Assembly (NCBI GenBank): GCA_964571965.1
Contig: CAZNFQ010000030.1
Coordinates: 1 to 23,246 of the forward strand
Direction of reading: 5' to 3'
DNA from: Sabulitectum sp964571965
GTDB lineage: Bacteria > Fermentibacterota > Fermentibacteria > Fermentibacterales > JCC-6
Length of the DNA stretch: 23,246 nt
How positions within the stretch are numbered: position 1 is the first letter of the stretch; each line of letters opens with the position of its first letter. The notes under the pieces are model-generated. The model was not told the DNA's origin and did not search any database. It saw nothing but the letters and a program-made list of their open reading frames with translations. Shown piece after piece: positions 1-8,247 of the stretch. The position numbers and the translations under genes are program-made.

Positions 1-1
1 G

Positions 2-760
2 TGGGAGTGGGGAGTTCCCCAGGGCCTGGGAGGTTCCCACGGGAATCCCGATCCCGCATCAGGGTCCACCGGTGACAATGTATACGGATACAATCTCGCC
101 GGCGACTACGAGCCGTATCTCTCCGAGAAGTATCTCACAACATCGGCAATAGACTGCTCGGGTCTTTACGGTACTCAGCTTCGCTTCCAGAGATGGCTCG
201 GTGTGGAGGGAAACGCCTACGACCACGCTTCTGTTCAGATCTCCACCGATGAGGAAACCTGGTTCACCATTTGGCAGAACGATTCTGAAGAGATCACCGA
301 CGGGGAATGGAGCAGCCGTATAATCGACATCTCAGGTTTCGCCGACACAGAGTCCCAGGTATTCATAAGGTGGGTAATGGGAACCACCGATGCCGGCTGG
401 GAGTACTGCGGCTGGAACATCGACGACGTTGAAATATGGGCTTCAGGTGCCCTCGGCATAGGAGACGGCACTCCGGGGGACAGGCTCCTGCTGGGCTTTG
501 CCGGGATCAATCCTGCGGTAAGCTCCACCACATTCAGGTGCACAATTCCTTCACAGGGCATGCTGACCCTTCAGGTGCATGATATAACAGGCAGAATCGT
601 AAACACCGTATTCAGCGGTGAAGTACCCTCGGGAGACGTGAACATACCCTTCAACCTCACAGACTCTTCAGGGAGAAGACTTCCCGCCGGTGTATATCCC
701 GTTCTGGCATCAAGCAGCGGGCAGACAGCAGTATCCAGACTGGTGGTTCTGGGAAACTGA
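2..760 (+). CDS. C-terminal part of a large secreted protein with a FlgD-Ig-like sorting domain (5' end outside window)
   Basis: The frame is open from the first bases of the window and ends at TGA 758-760, giving 252 visible residues with the start upstream. The first ~60 residues carry a Gly/Asn/Pro-rich stretch (WEWGVPQGLGGSHGNPDP) and then a Tyr-rich segment, a pattern I know from secreted peptidases and other multidomain surface proteins. Residues ~60-150 look like a beta-sandwich (QISTDEETW, IRWVMGTTDAGWEYCGWNID). Residues ~164-252 match the FlgD-Ig/type IX-like C-terminal sorting domain: INPAVSSTTF, VHDITGRIV, and GRRLPAGVYPVLASSSG followed by SRLVVLGN at the very end. In FCB-type bacteria such domains direct export and are removed at the surface. 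The catalytic part, if any, lies outside the window, so the activity is unknown. The secreted role is well supported. Confidence 0.85.
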   Translation, partial: WEWGVPQGLGGSHGNPDPASGSTGDNVYGYNLAGDYEPYLSEKYLTTSAIDCSGLYGTQLRFQRWLGVEGNAYDHASVQISTDEETWFTIWQNDSEEITDGEWSSRIIDISGFADTESQVFIRWVMGTTDAGWEYCGWNIDDVEIWASGALGIGDGTPGDRLLLGFAGINPAVSSTTFRCTIPSQGMLTLQVHDITGRIVNTVFSGEVPSGDVNIPFNLTDSSGRRLPAGVYPVLASSSGQTAVSRLVVLGN

Positions 761-768
761 TCTTTGAA

Positions 769-796
769 GGAGCCCGGTACGAATGTGCCGGGCTCC
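769..796 (+). terminator. Strong hairpin between the secreted-protein gene and the radical SAM operon, possible terminator
   Basis: A 12-bp stem (769-780 pairs with 785-796, with one G-U pair) closes a 4-nt GAAT loop. It starts 8 nt after the stop of the secreted-protein gene and ends 18 nt before the next start. No T-run follows, so it is not a classic intrinsic terminator. It may stabilise the upstream mRNA end or act as a partial terminator. Confidence 0.45.
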
Positions 797-814
797 AATT
801 CGAAAGGAGAATCA

Positions 815-2215
815 TTGGCCCGGGTACTTCTGGTTAATCCGCCGTCTGCAATCGACGTTTACAGCGACAGCAAGATAAGGGTTGCGATAACATCCGCCCC
901 TTTCGTAACACTTGGTGCACTGGCGGGAGCAGTGCTCCTGGACGATCACGATGTGCAGGTGGCAGACCTTATGATAGAAGCGCGTCCCATGGATGCTTAC
1001 AGGGATAAACTTTCCTCGTGGAAGCCGGATTACGTGGGTATAACATTCACGACTCCTCTGGTTTCCGAGGCTTTTTCCCTTGCGGAGACCGCAAGAGAGC
1101 TGCTTCCTGATGCAATGATCATAGCTGGAGGCGTTCATGCCTCCACCCTCCCTGAAGAAGTGCTGGAAAAAAGCCGCTTCGACGTGGTGGTAATAGGCGA
1201 GGGAGAGAACACCCTCAGAGAAATCTGCCGTGGAGATGAGCTGGAATCCATCAGGGGAACAGCCTTCATGAAGGATGGCAGAGTGTTCACCACCCCGCCA
1301 AGAGAACTGATACAGGATCTTGATCAGCTTCCCATGCCAGCCTGGCAGCTTTACGATCTTCGCTACTACCGTTCTCCCCACATAGCCTCAAGAAAAAATC
1401 CGGTTGGGTACATGGAAACGAACCGTGGATGCAATCACCACTGCACCTACTGCAGCCAGAACATTTTCGGGCACAGTGTACGGGAGAAGAGCCCGAAAAG
1501 GGTAGTTGACGAGATGTTCCGCATGCTGGAGCTGGGGTTTAATGACATACACATCAAGGACAACAACTTCACCGCGGACATCGAACGGGCCAAGCGTGTC
1601 TGCAGGCTGCTTATCCAGAGGGACTTCCCTGCGCCATGGGCTCTGCCCACCGGAGTAAACGTACACGACGTGGACATGGAGTTCTTCCAGCTTGCAAGCA
1701 AAGCGGGCTGCTACCAGGTTGCCTTTGGAATTGAAAGCGCGGTGCCCGAGGTTCTTCTGAACGTTGGGAAAAGGCAGGATACGGAGCTTATGAGGAAAGC
1801 GGTGAACATGGCCCATGAAGCGGGTATCGAAACCGTGGGTTTCTTCATGATCGGCCTTCCCGGTGATACCGAAGACACCATCAGGCAGACAATGGAGTTC
1901 GCCTGCAGCATTCCACTTACATACGCCAAGGCTTCAATGACCCTTCCCTTTCCCTCCAGCGCTCTGTTCCGCCAGATAGACAGAGAGGGCAGGATCAAAT
2001 CGAAGAACTGGGACATCTACAATTTTCACTGCACCACAGAGGTATGGGAGCATGAGAATCTCTCCTGGGATACCATAAGGAAATACTACGGGATGTTTCA
2101 CAGGAAGTTCTACTTCAGGCCTTCCTATATCTGGAATAGATTCCTTCATGACCTGCGTAACGGTCATCTCTGGGATGACGTCAAGGCAGTTCTCACCAAC
2201 AACTGGGGTGACTGA
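815..2215 (+). CDS. B12-binding-domain radical SAM protein (first copy)
   Basis: A 466-residue protein with the two-part layout of the cobalamin-binding radical SAM class. An N-terminal Rossmann-like domain (MARVLLVNPPS, then AGGVHASTLPEEV and VVVIGEGENTLREI, residues ~1-160) is followed by a radical SAM barrel. The CxxxCxxC cluster motif (GCNHHCTYC) has cysteines at residues 206, 210 and 213. Family features HIKDNNFTAD and VAFGIESAVPEVL follow. Such enzymes bind a [4Fe-4S] cluster, cleave S-adenosylmethionine, and often methylate or rearrange unactivated carbons. The substrate cannot be read here. I chose the TTG at 815 because AAAGGAG lies 5 nt upstream. A longer frame from TTG 764 runs through a hairpin and adds residues unlike the family. 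The gene opens a four-gene operon, with the next start 3 nt after its stop. Homology to HpnJ/BchE-like enzymes is only at family level. Confidence 0.9.
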   Translation: MARVLLVNPPSAIDVYSDSKIRVAITSAPFVTLGALAGAVLLDDHDVQVADLMIEARPMDAYRDKLSSWKPDYVGITFTTPLVSEAFSLAETARELLPDAMIIAGGVHASTLPEEVLEKSRFDVVVIGEGENTLREICRGDELESIRGTAFMKDGRVFTTPPRELIQDLDQLPMPAWQLYDLRYYRSPHIASRKNPVGYMETNRGCNHHCTYCSQNIFGHSVREKSPKRVVDEMFRMLELGFNDIHIKDNNFTADIERAKRVCRLLIQRDFPAPWALPTGVNVHDVDMEFFQLASKAGCYQVAFGIESAVPEVLLNVGKRQDTELMRKAVNMAHEAGIETVGFFMIGLPGDTEDTIRQTMEFACSIPLTYAKASMTLPFPSSALFRQIDREGRIKSKNWDIYNFHCTTEVWEHENLSWDTIRKYYGMFHRKFYFRPSYIWNRFLHDLRNGHLWDDVKAVLTNNWGD

Positions 2216-2218
2216 TAA

Positions 2219-3439
2219 GTGAAAAGAATGCTTCCTGCGCTGCTCCTGGTCGTTATCGCCGGTTTTGCCGCCCTGAAACTGTTCCCGAGAATATCCATGA
2301 CTCAGGTAACGGTTATTACCATTCCCGGAGGCGCAGACCTTTTCATCAATGGTCTGCCTGTGGGGGAATCCCCAGCTGTAAGGCTGGTTCCCGGGGATGG
2401 AGTTCACATTGCGGCATCCCGCCAGGGCTTTTTCCCTGCTGATACACTTCTTCAGTCCATACCGGACACCGTACTTCTCCAGCTTACGGAGGGAGCTCTG
2501 CTCGTGGTGAATACCATTCCCGCCGGATGCAGGGTGCAGGCGGGTAATTTTCAGGGAGAAGCCCCATGCTCGCTGGTGGTCTTCCCCGGGAATCCCATCG
2601 AGGTGACAGCTCTGGGAGATATGGGCATAGCGGTGACAAGAACCGTTAACATACTTTCTCCGGGCTTGAGGATTCTCAACATAACCGTACCATGGAAGTT
2701 CAGCGATTCCCTTTTCAACATGGACTACGTGATCATTCCCCGTGAACTTATGCCCTTTGCAATGGGTCCAATGACAGTGGGGTGCAATGAAGTTACTGCC
2801 CTGGTCTTCTCGGAGTTCATGAACTCCATGGATCCTGATATCATCCGTGATTCCTCCACATTGAGGGGACGGACCCTTTTGCTTGACAGCATTATGAGAA
2901 GCAACTGGAACGGCCCCATATCCTTCAATGAAGATACAACGGCATATGCTCCCCTTCCGGGATTCGAACAGCATCCGGTTACCGGAGTTACCCACCTGGG
3001 AGCAGTGTGGTTCTGTGAATGGCTCACCGAGAATTCATCCAGCGGTCTTGTCTTCAGGCTTCCCGACAGAGAGGAATGGGCTTGCCTTGCAGCCCCGGGG
3101 GAAAACCTTCCCTATAATCACTCAGACAGAAGCGAGACCATACTCACCAGGAATCACACCATAGATGACGGCTGGAGCAGAACCGCTCCTTCCGGGGCAA
3201 TGGGATACAGTGAATGGGGCCTGGGCAACATGCAGGGCAATGTTTGGGAGTGGCTCTCCGAACCGGGCTGTGCTTCAGGCGGCAGCTGGCTTTCAAGCAC
3301 TGCGGACTGTTCATCCGAATCCGTTATCAGACTGGATCCGGATCTGGGCTATCCCTTTACCGGTTTCAGGGTTGTGGCAACGGGAACACCCGAAAATATT
3401 ATTCAGGAAGATCCTAACCAGACTGAGAGGGAAGAATGA
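2219..3439 (+). CDS. Membrane-anchored PEGA and SUMF1/FGE-sulfatase-like domain protein
   Basis: 406 residues from GTG 2219. A hydrophobic N-terminal segment (residues ~4-22) anchors it to the inner membrane with the rest outside. Two PEGA-like repeats follow (~30-75, with VTVITIPGGADLFINGLPVG; ~90-135, with LLVVNTIPAGCRVQAG). Residues ~165-395 form a SUMF1/formylglycine-generating-enzyme fold, with EVTALVFSEF, RLPDREEWACLA, GLGNMQGNVWEW, GGSW and GFRVV. In true FGE two cysteines follow GGSW and bind copper. Here the first position is Ser359 and only the second, Cys364, remains, so I do not call it a sulfatase-maturing enzyme. SUMF1-like proteins of this type often act as binding or structural proteins. 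The gene overlaps the next by 4 nt (ATGA) and so is probably translationally coupled to the acyl-ligase. Its own substrate is unknown. Confidence 0.85.
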   Translation: MKRMLPALLLVVIAGFAALKLFPRISMTQVTVITIPGGADLFINGLPVGESPAVRLVPGDGVHIAASRQGFFPADTLLQSIPDTVLLQLTEGALLVVNTIPAGCRVQAGNFQGEAPCSLVVFPGNPIEVTALGDMGIAVTRTVNILSPGLRILNITVPWKFSDSLFNMDYVIIPRELMPFAMGPMTVGCNEVTALVFSEFMNSMDPDIIRDSSTLRGRTLLLDSIMRSNWNGPISFNEDTTAYAPLPGFEQHPVTGVTHLGAVWFCEWLTENSSSGLVFRLPDREEWACLAAPGENLPYNHSDRSETILTRNHTIDDGWSRTAPSGAMGYSEWGLGNMQGNVWEWLSEPGCASGGSWLSSTADCSSESVIRLDPDLGYPFTGFRVVATGTPENIIQEDPNQTEREE

Positions 3440-5169
3440 ACAGGACCATACCCGGCGGACCATTGAATCCCAGCCCCGAACTTGTAAGTATTCCTGAAAT
3501 GATACACCGCACAGCCAGCAGACTTCCGGACAGAATTGCGGTAAGGGAGCCGGCGGAACTTGGTAAATTCAGATCAGTCAACTACACACAGCTCTCGAAT
3601 AATATGGACTGGCTTGCCAGAGGCATACTGGAGTTGCAGAGCAAGCCTGTTGCGGGAATTGTGGGCAAAAACAGCATATCCTGGTACACTGCTTATCTTG
3701 CCGTTCACAGGGCAGGGGGGATAGTGGTTCCCATGGATCCCGCCCTTCCCGAGGCGGACATGCATACCATTCTTCACTACTCCGGAGCAAACATTCTTTT
3801 TCATGATTCTGACTTCGATGGCTGGTTCGATGTGCTGAAGGATATAACCCGGATCACGATGAATTCCGGTTTCAAGGACACACAGACAAGCTTCAGCACC
3901 GTTCTTAGAAAGGGAAGACTGAGCAAGATAGAGCTACCATCCTCCTATGATACTGACAAACCGGCGGTTATCAGCTACACTTCAGGAACCACAGGTCTTG
4001 CCAAGGGTGTGGTCCATTCGCAGAACACCATTCTTTCAGATCTGAGACAGACGGTGAATTTCATCGAACTGGATGAAAATGATGTTTTCCTGAGTGTTTT
4101 ACCGGTACATCACATGTACGAAGGCACCTGCGGTTTTCTGCTGCCTCTTTCCATGGGTGCGGAGATCGCCATTGCCCACGGTCTTCGCTACGTGGTGGAT
4201 GATCTTGTGGCTACTCAAGCTTCGGTTCTCATTGCAGTTCCACTCCTCTGGGAAGCAATGTACAGAAGGATCATGGAAACCATCAGAACCGCTCCTATGG
4301 GGGGTGTAAAGCTGGGTTTCGGAATGGCGGTATCAAAGGCCTCAGAGCGATTGGGGATGAAGGGTGTCAGAAAAAAGCTATTCGGGAAGGTGCATGATCG
4401 CTTCGGAGGGAATCTGAGGCTTCTTATATCAGGCGGAGCAGGTATCGATCCCATGGTAATAGAGGGTTTCGAGAAGTTAGGTTTCAAAATTCTTCAGGGA
4501 TACGGGCTTACGGAAACTGCTCCCATCATTGCCGCAAACCGACCCGGGGCTAACAGGTATGGAAGTGTGGGTCCGGTATATCCCGAGATGGAATGGAGGA
4601 TCGACGAACCTGACAGTTACGGCGTGGGGGAGATCGTGGTTAAAGGCCCCAATGTGATGCTTGGTTACTATGGCAATCCTGAAGCCACCGCGGAGGTACT
4701 CTCCGAGGACGGGTGGTTCAAAACAGGGGATTTCGGCTACGTGGACGATGACGGTTTTCTTTTCATCACAGGAAGGAAGAAAAACCTGATAATCGCCAAG
4801 AACGGCAAGAACGTATATCCTGAGGAGATCGAAACCCGGCTGAACAGATTCAGGCATGTGAAGGAATGCATAGTATTCGGCAGGAAATCGGAAACCAAGG
4901 GGGAGGAGATCTGTGCTCTTGTTGTTCCGGACAGAGATCTTCTCATAGCCGAGGCGGACAGCCAGCACCGGAAAATAACCAGGGAAGATGAGATAAAAGC
5001 GATCAGAGACACGGTAAAAAACTACAATGCAACCGCCGAGATTTACAAAAGAATAGCAGGCTTCATTATTTCCGACGACGAACTGCCCAAGACCACCACC
5101 AGGAAGATCAAGAGGCAGGCCGCTCTTAAAGAGGCGGGAATCTCCCCGGGCGAGTTTTTCAAGCCATGA
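3436..5169 (+). CDS. AMP-dependent synthetase/ligase, long-chain acyl-CoA synthetase-like
   Basis: 577 residues, typical length for the ANL adenylating superfamily. The P-loop-like motif YTSGTTGLAKG sits near residues 179-189. It is followed by GYGLTETAP (A5), GWFKTGDFGYVD (A7) and FITGRKKNLII (A8), and by a C-terminal LPKTTTRKIKRQ that keeps the A10 lysine. These enzymes activate a carboxylate with ATP to an acyl-adenylate and usually pass it to CoA or a carrier protein. The overall look (GSVGPVYPEMEWRI, KGPNVMLGYYGNPEAT) is closest to fatty-acid/long-chain acyl-CoA synthetases. The ATG overlaps the stop of the PEGA-SUMF1 gene, and the flippase gene starts 7 nt downstream. The context suggests that an acyl group is activated for a lipid or lipid-linked product. 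Acyl-chain preference and the final acceptor are not visible. Confidence 0.92.
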   Translation: MNRTIPGGPLNPSPELVSIPEMIHRTASRLPDRIAVREPAELGKFRSVNYTQLSNNMDWLARGILELQSKPVAGIVGKNSISWYTAYLAVHRAGGIVVPMDPALPEADMHTILHYSGANILFHDSDFDGWFDVLKDITRITMNSGFKDTQTSFSTVLRKGRLSKIELPSSYDTDKPAVISYTSGTTGLAKGVVHSQNTILSDLRQTVNFIELDENDVFLSVLPVHHMYEGTCGFLLPLSMGAEIAIAHGLRYVVDDLVATQASVLIAVPLLWEAMYRRIMETIRTAPMGGVKLGFGMAVSKASERLGMKGVRKKLFGKVHDRFGGNLRLLISGGAGIDPMVIEGFEKLGFKILQGYGLTETAPIIAANRPGANRYGSVGPVYPEMEWRIDEPDSYGVGEIVVKGPNVMLGYYGNPEATAEVLSEDGWFKTGDFGYVDDDGFLFITGRKKNLIIAKNGKNVYPEEIETRLNRFRHVKECIVFGRKSETKGEEICALVVPDRDLLIAEADSQHRKITREDEIKAIRDTVKNYNATAEIYKRIAGFIISDDELPKTTTRKIKRQAALKEAGISPGEFFKP

Positions 5170-5176
5170 CTGTCTG

Positions 5177-6601
5177 ATGGCCGGACGAAGGACTAACAGC
5201 CTATACATGTTTGCCGGTCAGGTTTTCGGAAAAGCCGGTCTGTTTTTCTCCATGATGATCTATTCGAGGATTCTGGAAGACGGCGCTTTCGGTGAACTCC
5301 TTCTTTCAGTTTCCATAGGTTTCATCGTCTCTTTCATCAGCGACATGGGTTCCACGATGCTGGTAACCCGCAGGCTTTCCACGGGAGCTTCGCAGAACCG
5401 TATGGTAAACACAGCCCTTCTGCTTAGAACTGCGTTGTCTGCAGCGGCTCTTCTCTCCGTTTTTGCCACTGTATCCCTTGCCGGTTACTCGTCGAGACAG
5501 ATCCTTCTTGTGACTCTGGTTTCTTGGGGATTTATCATGGACGGATTCCTTGAGAGTGCATACGCTGTTTTCAGGGCCCGTGAAGATATGCTTTTCGAGG
5601 GTATTTCCAGAACCCTGCAGGGGTTAACGTGCGCAGGCATGGCCCTTTTTGCGCTGTTCACGGATAAGGGTGCCGTATTTGCCGGGATATCTTACGCGGT
5701 AAGGGTATTCCCCTCACTGCTGTTCGCCGGAACGGTACTGAGATACCGGATGAAATACAAGCCTTTATCCGCAGGGATAAGTTTAAGGGATGTCACTTCG
5801 CTGTTCATGGCTGCTTTGCCTCTGGGAATATCAGGGATGCTTATTGCCACGGGTCTTAGACTGGACGGTGTATTCATCAAGGAATTCGCCGGAGATGCTG
5901 CCATAGCGGCCTATCAGCAGTCGGTCAAGCTTTTTGAGACCCTCGTTCTCATAGTTACGCCCACCCTTGTGCCGGGTGCTCTGTTCCCCGCCCTCTGTCT
6001 GGCTGTTCAGAAGGGCTGGGGAGAAGCGAGAATGCGTCTCGCATGGATGACGGAGCTTTTTCTCGTGATTGCCTTTCTGCTGATAATCCCTCTCTGGTCA
6101 GGATGGGAGTTCATACTGGGCACAATATGGGGAGGCGGCTTCCTCCGTGGTGTTTCACCCGGGGACGTGCGTGCTTCCTACAGAATTCTTCTTCTGACAC
6201 TTCCGGTCATCTACATGTTTCATATGTTTCTGGTCACAGTTATTGCCGCGGAGAGGCAGAGAAGGATCATTCCGGCAATTGCCGTTTCACTGTCAGTTGA
6301 GGTGGCGCTTTTTCTCGTTCTCGTACCCATGATGGGAATACCGGGAGCAGCTGCAGCTCATTTTGTGTTTTTACTGATTTCCGCCGTCTGGATGGCCTGG
6401 GATTTACACTTTCACTTTGGAGCCACAGGTTTTCTGCACGGAGCTGTTCGCCCGATTGCTTCCTTTATACCTGCTTTAGCAGTTATAATTGCTGCACCAT
6501 TTGGCAGGATCCTCAACTGTGCGGCTGCACTGGCAGTTTTCGCGGCCATATGGATTCCTTCAGGGGGTCTGAAAATGCTTCCCGGCAGGAGAAGCTCATA
6601 A
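5177..6601 (+). CDS. Polysaccharide/lipid-linked oligosaccharide flippase (MOP superfamily, Wzx-like)
   Basis: A strongly hydrophobic 474-residue protein with about 12-14 predicted membrane segments spread over its full length. The N-terminus (LYMFAGQVFGKAGLFFSMMI, then FGELLLSVSIGFIVSFISDMG) has the pattern of polysaccharide biosynthesis (RfbX/Wzx) transporters: one helix, a short loop with a conserved G-x-Y/F-G motif, and a second helix pair. Such proteins move lipid-linked glycans or lipid precursors across the inner membrane. There is no strong Shine-Dalgarno. The start lies 7 nt after the acyl-ligase stop, so translation is likely coupled. It is the last gene of the operon that opens with the first radical SAM enzyme. 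The substrate is unknown. The context favours an envelope lipid or glycan, but MATE-type drug export is less likely given the sequence style. Confidence 0.88.
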   Translation: MAGRRTNSLYMFAGQVFGKAGLFFSMMIYSRILEDGAFGELLLSVSIGFIVSFISDMGSTMLVTRRLSTGASQNRMVNTALLLRTALSAAALLSVFATVSLAGYSSRQILLVTLVSWGFIMDGFLESAYAVFRAREDMLFEGISRTLQGLTCAGMALFALFTDKGAVFAGISYAVRVFPSLLFAGTVLRYRMKYKPLSAGISLRDVTSLFMAALPLGISGMLIATGLRLDGVFIKEFAGDAAIAAYQQSVKLFETLVLIVTPTLVPGALFPALCLAVQKGWGEARMRLAWMTELFLVIAFLLIIPLWSGWEFILGTIWGGGFLRGVSPGDVRASYRILLLTLPVIYMFHMFLVTVIAAERQRRIIPAIAVSLSVEVALFLVLVPMMGIPGAAAAHFVFLLISAVWMAWDLHFHFGATGFLHGAVRPIASFIPALAVIIAAPFGRILNCAAALAVFAAIWIPSGGLKMLPGRRSS

Positions 6602-6618
6602 AGGGCTGTTCTGTGTAA

Positions 6619-6661
6619 ACTGTGACAAGACTGTGACAGAGGGAACTGAATAGGCTATCTT
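6619..6661 (+). promoter_or_regulatory. Promoter with tandem 9-bp direct repeat, upstream of the second radical SAM gene
   Basis: ACTGTGACA occurs twice (6619-6627 and 6630-6638), 11 bp apart, about one helical turn. The second copy contains a -35-like GTGACA (6633-6638, 5 of 6 matches to TTGACA). A 17-nt spacer leads to TATCTT (6656-6661, 4 of 6 matches to the -10 consensus). Predicted transcription would start near 6668. The repeat spacing suits an activator or repressor bound on one face of the helix. This is inferred from the sequence alone. Confidence 0.5.
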
Positions 6662-6674
6662 TCCTGTTCCTGAC

Positions 6675-6681
6675 AAGGAGG
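6675..6681 (+). promoter_or_regulatory. Ribosome binding site of the second radical SAM gene
   Basis: AAGGAGG ends 5 nt before ATG 6687. This is the clearest Shine-Dalgarno in the window and fixes the start of that gene. Confidence 0.85.
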
Positions 6682-6686
6682 ATTCC

Positions 6687-8105
6687 ATGAGGATTGCCCT
6701 GGTGTATCCGAGATTCAAATGGTATGAGTATAACGGGCTGGCAGAGCCCCTGGGCGTTCTTTACCTTGTAAGTTCCCTCAGGGAAGCAGGGCACGAACCT
6801 GTATACATGGACTACTCGTTCTGTGAAAAGATCACGGATCTGGATGAACTTGCAGCCGGATGCGATATCGTCGCAGTCGCCATATCCGCAGCGGCTAAGC
6901 TGGACAGGGCATCAGTGGTGACCGCACATCTGAAGAAGGTGGTACCCGGAGCTCTTTTCGTGGTCGGCGGCGCCTATCCCAGCATATTTCCGGAGAAGGC
7001 CATTCAGGATACCGGTGCTTCATGTGCTCTGCTGGGTGAAGCCGAAGAGTCCATAGTCGAACTTGCCGACACCATTCAGCGGGGTATGGATCACACCGGC
7101 GTCAGAAACCTGGTGGTACAAAATGAAGACGGCAGCTTCAGGGAAAATCCAAGAAGACCGGTGAACATGAATCTTGATTCCATTCCCTTTCCCGCCAGAG
7201 ATGTGGTGGACTACCAAAGCTACCTCGATGAAGGGATGGCGGAGTTCGGTATGGTTACCACCAGGGGATGTCCCTTCCACTGCATCTACTGCAAACCCAG
7301 CACTGACCTGATTTACGGCGGGGGCATAAGGTACCGCTCTGCCTCTAACGTGGTGGAGGAGATATTTGAACTGGCAGAGCTGAGAAAAACCCGGTGCATA
7401 AGAATATTCTTCAAGGACGATACCATCACCATGCACCCTGTTAAATGGTTCGAAGAGTTCCGCGACGGGCTCAGGGAAAAGGAGATAGTACTAGAGTGGC
7501 ATTGCAACAGCCGTGTGGACACGGTGACTGAAGACAAAGTCAGGGTAATGAAAGAGAGCGGATGCCACTGCATTTCCTTCGGAGTGGAGAGCGGAAGCCA
7601 GAAGATCCTGGACTTCTATAAAAAGGGGACCACCCCTCAGCAGGCGGTGGACGCATTTGACTGGTGTCACAAATACGGCGTGGAGGCCACTGCCAATCTC
7701 ATGATCGGATTTCCCCTGGAAACCGACGATGACATCAGAATGACCTATGAACTTCTGAAAAAACTGAAGCCCGACGACATCATCGTTTACTTTTCCACCG
7801 CCATACCCGGCAGGTACATTCACGAATGGGCAGTGGAAAACGGCTATCTGTCATCGGATACCAATCCGGAACTCCTGGATCCCGCACGAAACAGGGCACA
7901 TGAGGTAATGAACATGCGGCTCCCTTTCATCTCCGTGGAGGAAGTGATAAACTGGAAGCATAAAATCGAGAGATACAGAAGCTTCAGGAAGGTTACGAGT
8001 TTCTCCAATATACGAAGGTGGGCAGGGGAACTCATTTCCCAGCCGGGCATTGCTCTGGGAAAGGCCGGCAGGGTACTCCGGGGGTTCAGGGGTCAGGGCG
8101 ACTAG
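6687..8105 (+). CDS. B12-binding-domain radical SAM protein (second copy)
   Basis: 472 residues. The N-terminal region (RIALVYPRFKWYEYNGLAEP, VVGGAYPSIFPEKAI, ALLGEAEESIVEL) is a cobalamin-binding-type Rossmann domain. The radical SAM cluster motif GCPFHCIYC has cysteines at residues 195, 199 and 202. The barrel continues with FFKDDTIT, HCNSRVDTV, ISFGVESGSQKILDFYKKG and NLMIGFPLETDDDI, all standard for the family. Members often perform radical methylation or rearrangement of lipids or natural products, but no specific reaction can be assigned. It follows the flippase gene by 85 bp, with its own promoter-like region and a strong ribosome binding site, so it is probably transcribed separately from the upstream operon. 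It is not a recent duplicate of the protein at 815-2215. The two share only the family motifs. Confidence 0.9.
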   Translation: MRIALVYPRFKWYEYNGLAEPLGVLYLVSSLREAGHEPVYMDYSFCEKITDLDELAAGCDIVAVAISAAAKLDRASVVTAHLKKVVPGALFVVGGAYPSIFPEKAIQDTGASCALLGEAEESIVELADTIQRGMDHTGVRNLVVQNEDGSFRENPRRPVNMNLDSIPFPARDVVDYQSYLDEGMAEFGMVTTRGCPFHCIYCKPSTDLIYGGGIRYRSASNVVEEIFELAELRKTRCIRIFFKDDTITMHPVKWFEEFRDGLREKEIVLEWHCNSRVDTVTEDKVRVMKESGCHCISFGVESGSQKILDFYKKGTTPQQAVDAFDWCHKYGVEATANLMIGFPLETDDDIRMTYELLKKLKPDDIIVYFSTAIPGRYIHEWAVENGYLSSDTNPELLDPARNRAHEVMNMRLPFISVEEVINWKHKIERYRSFRKVTSFSNIRRWAGELISQPGIALGKAGRVLRGFRGQGD

Positions 8106-8114
8106 ACCCTTCCA

Positions 8115-8144
8115 CTTACAGTTTTAATCAAACTATTGTATACT
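8115..8144 (+). promoter_or_regulatory. Candidate promoter of the parE operon
   Basis: TATACT (8139-8144) is a good -10 box. CTTACA (8115-8120) is a weak -35 box (4 of 6 matches), 18 nt upstream. It starts 10 nt after the second radical SAM gene ends. Transcription from it would leave a leader of ~95 nt before the parE start, which contains the stem-loop at 8157-8212. Confidence 0.45.
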
Positions 8145-8156
8145 TCAGCTTATGTA

Positions 8157-8212
8157 GCCCCTACATGTGGCAATTGGAGAGTATTGCACGCTGATGCCAC
8201 ATCATATGGGGC
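8157..8212 (+). promoter_or_regulatory. Inverted repeat / stem-loop in the parE leader
   Basis: A perfect 8-bp pair, ATGTGGCA (8165-8172) with TGCCACAT (8195-8202), is flanked by a second matching pair, GCCCC (8157-8161) with GGGGC (8208-8212). The arms therefore match in two blocks separated by short bulges, with a 22-nt loop. It sits between the candidate -10 box and the parE start. It could be an RNA structure in the leader or a DNA operator. No T-run follows, so it is not a standard terminator. Confidence 0.5.
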
Positions 8213-8247
8213 AGAGAGTTTAACGACGATCAAGATATGGTGGTACT

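Noticed and set aside
769..796. Classic intrinsic terminator after the secreted-protein gene
   Set aside because: The stem is strong, but no T-run follows it, so I list it only as a possible terminator.
764..814. Upstream TTG start for the first radical SAM gene
   Set aside because: The extra 17 residues cross a strong hairpin and lack a good ribosome binding site. TTG 815 has AAAGGAG in place.
1934..2995. 353-codon open frame on the minus strand across the first radical SAM and PEGA-SUMF1 genes
   Set aside because: It spans two clear plus-strand genes and shows no domain motif. It is a shadow frame produced by codon usage of the real genes.
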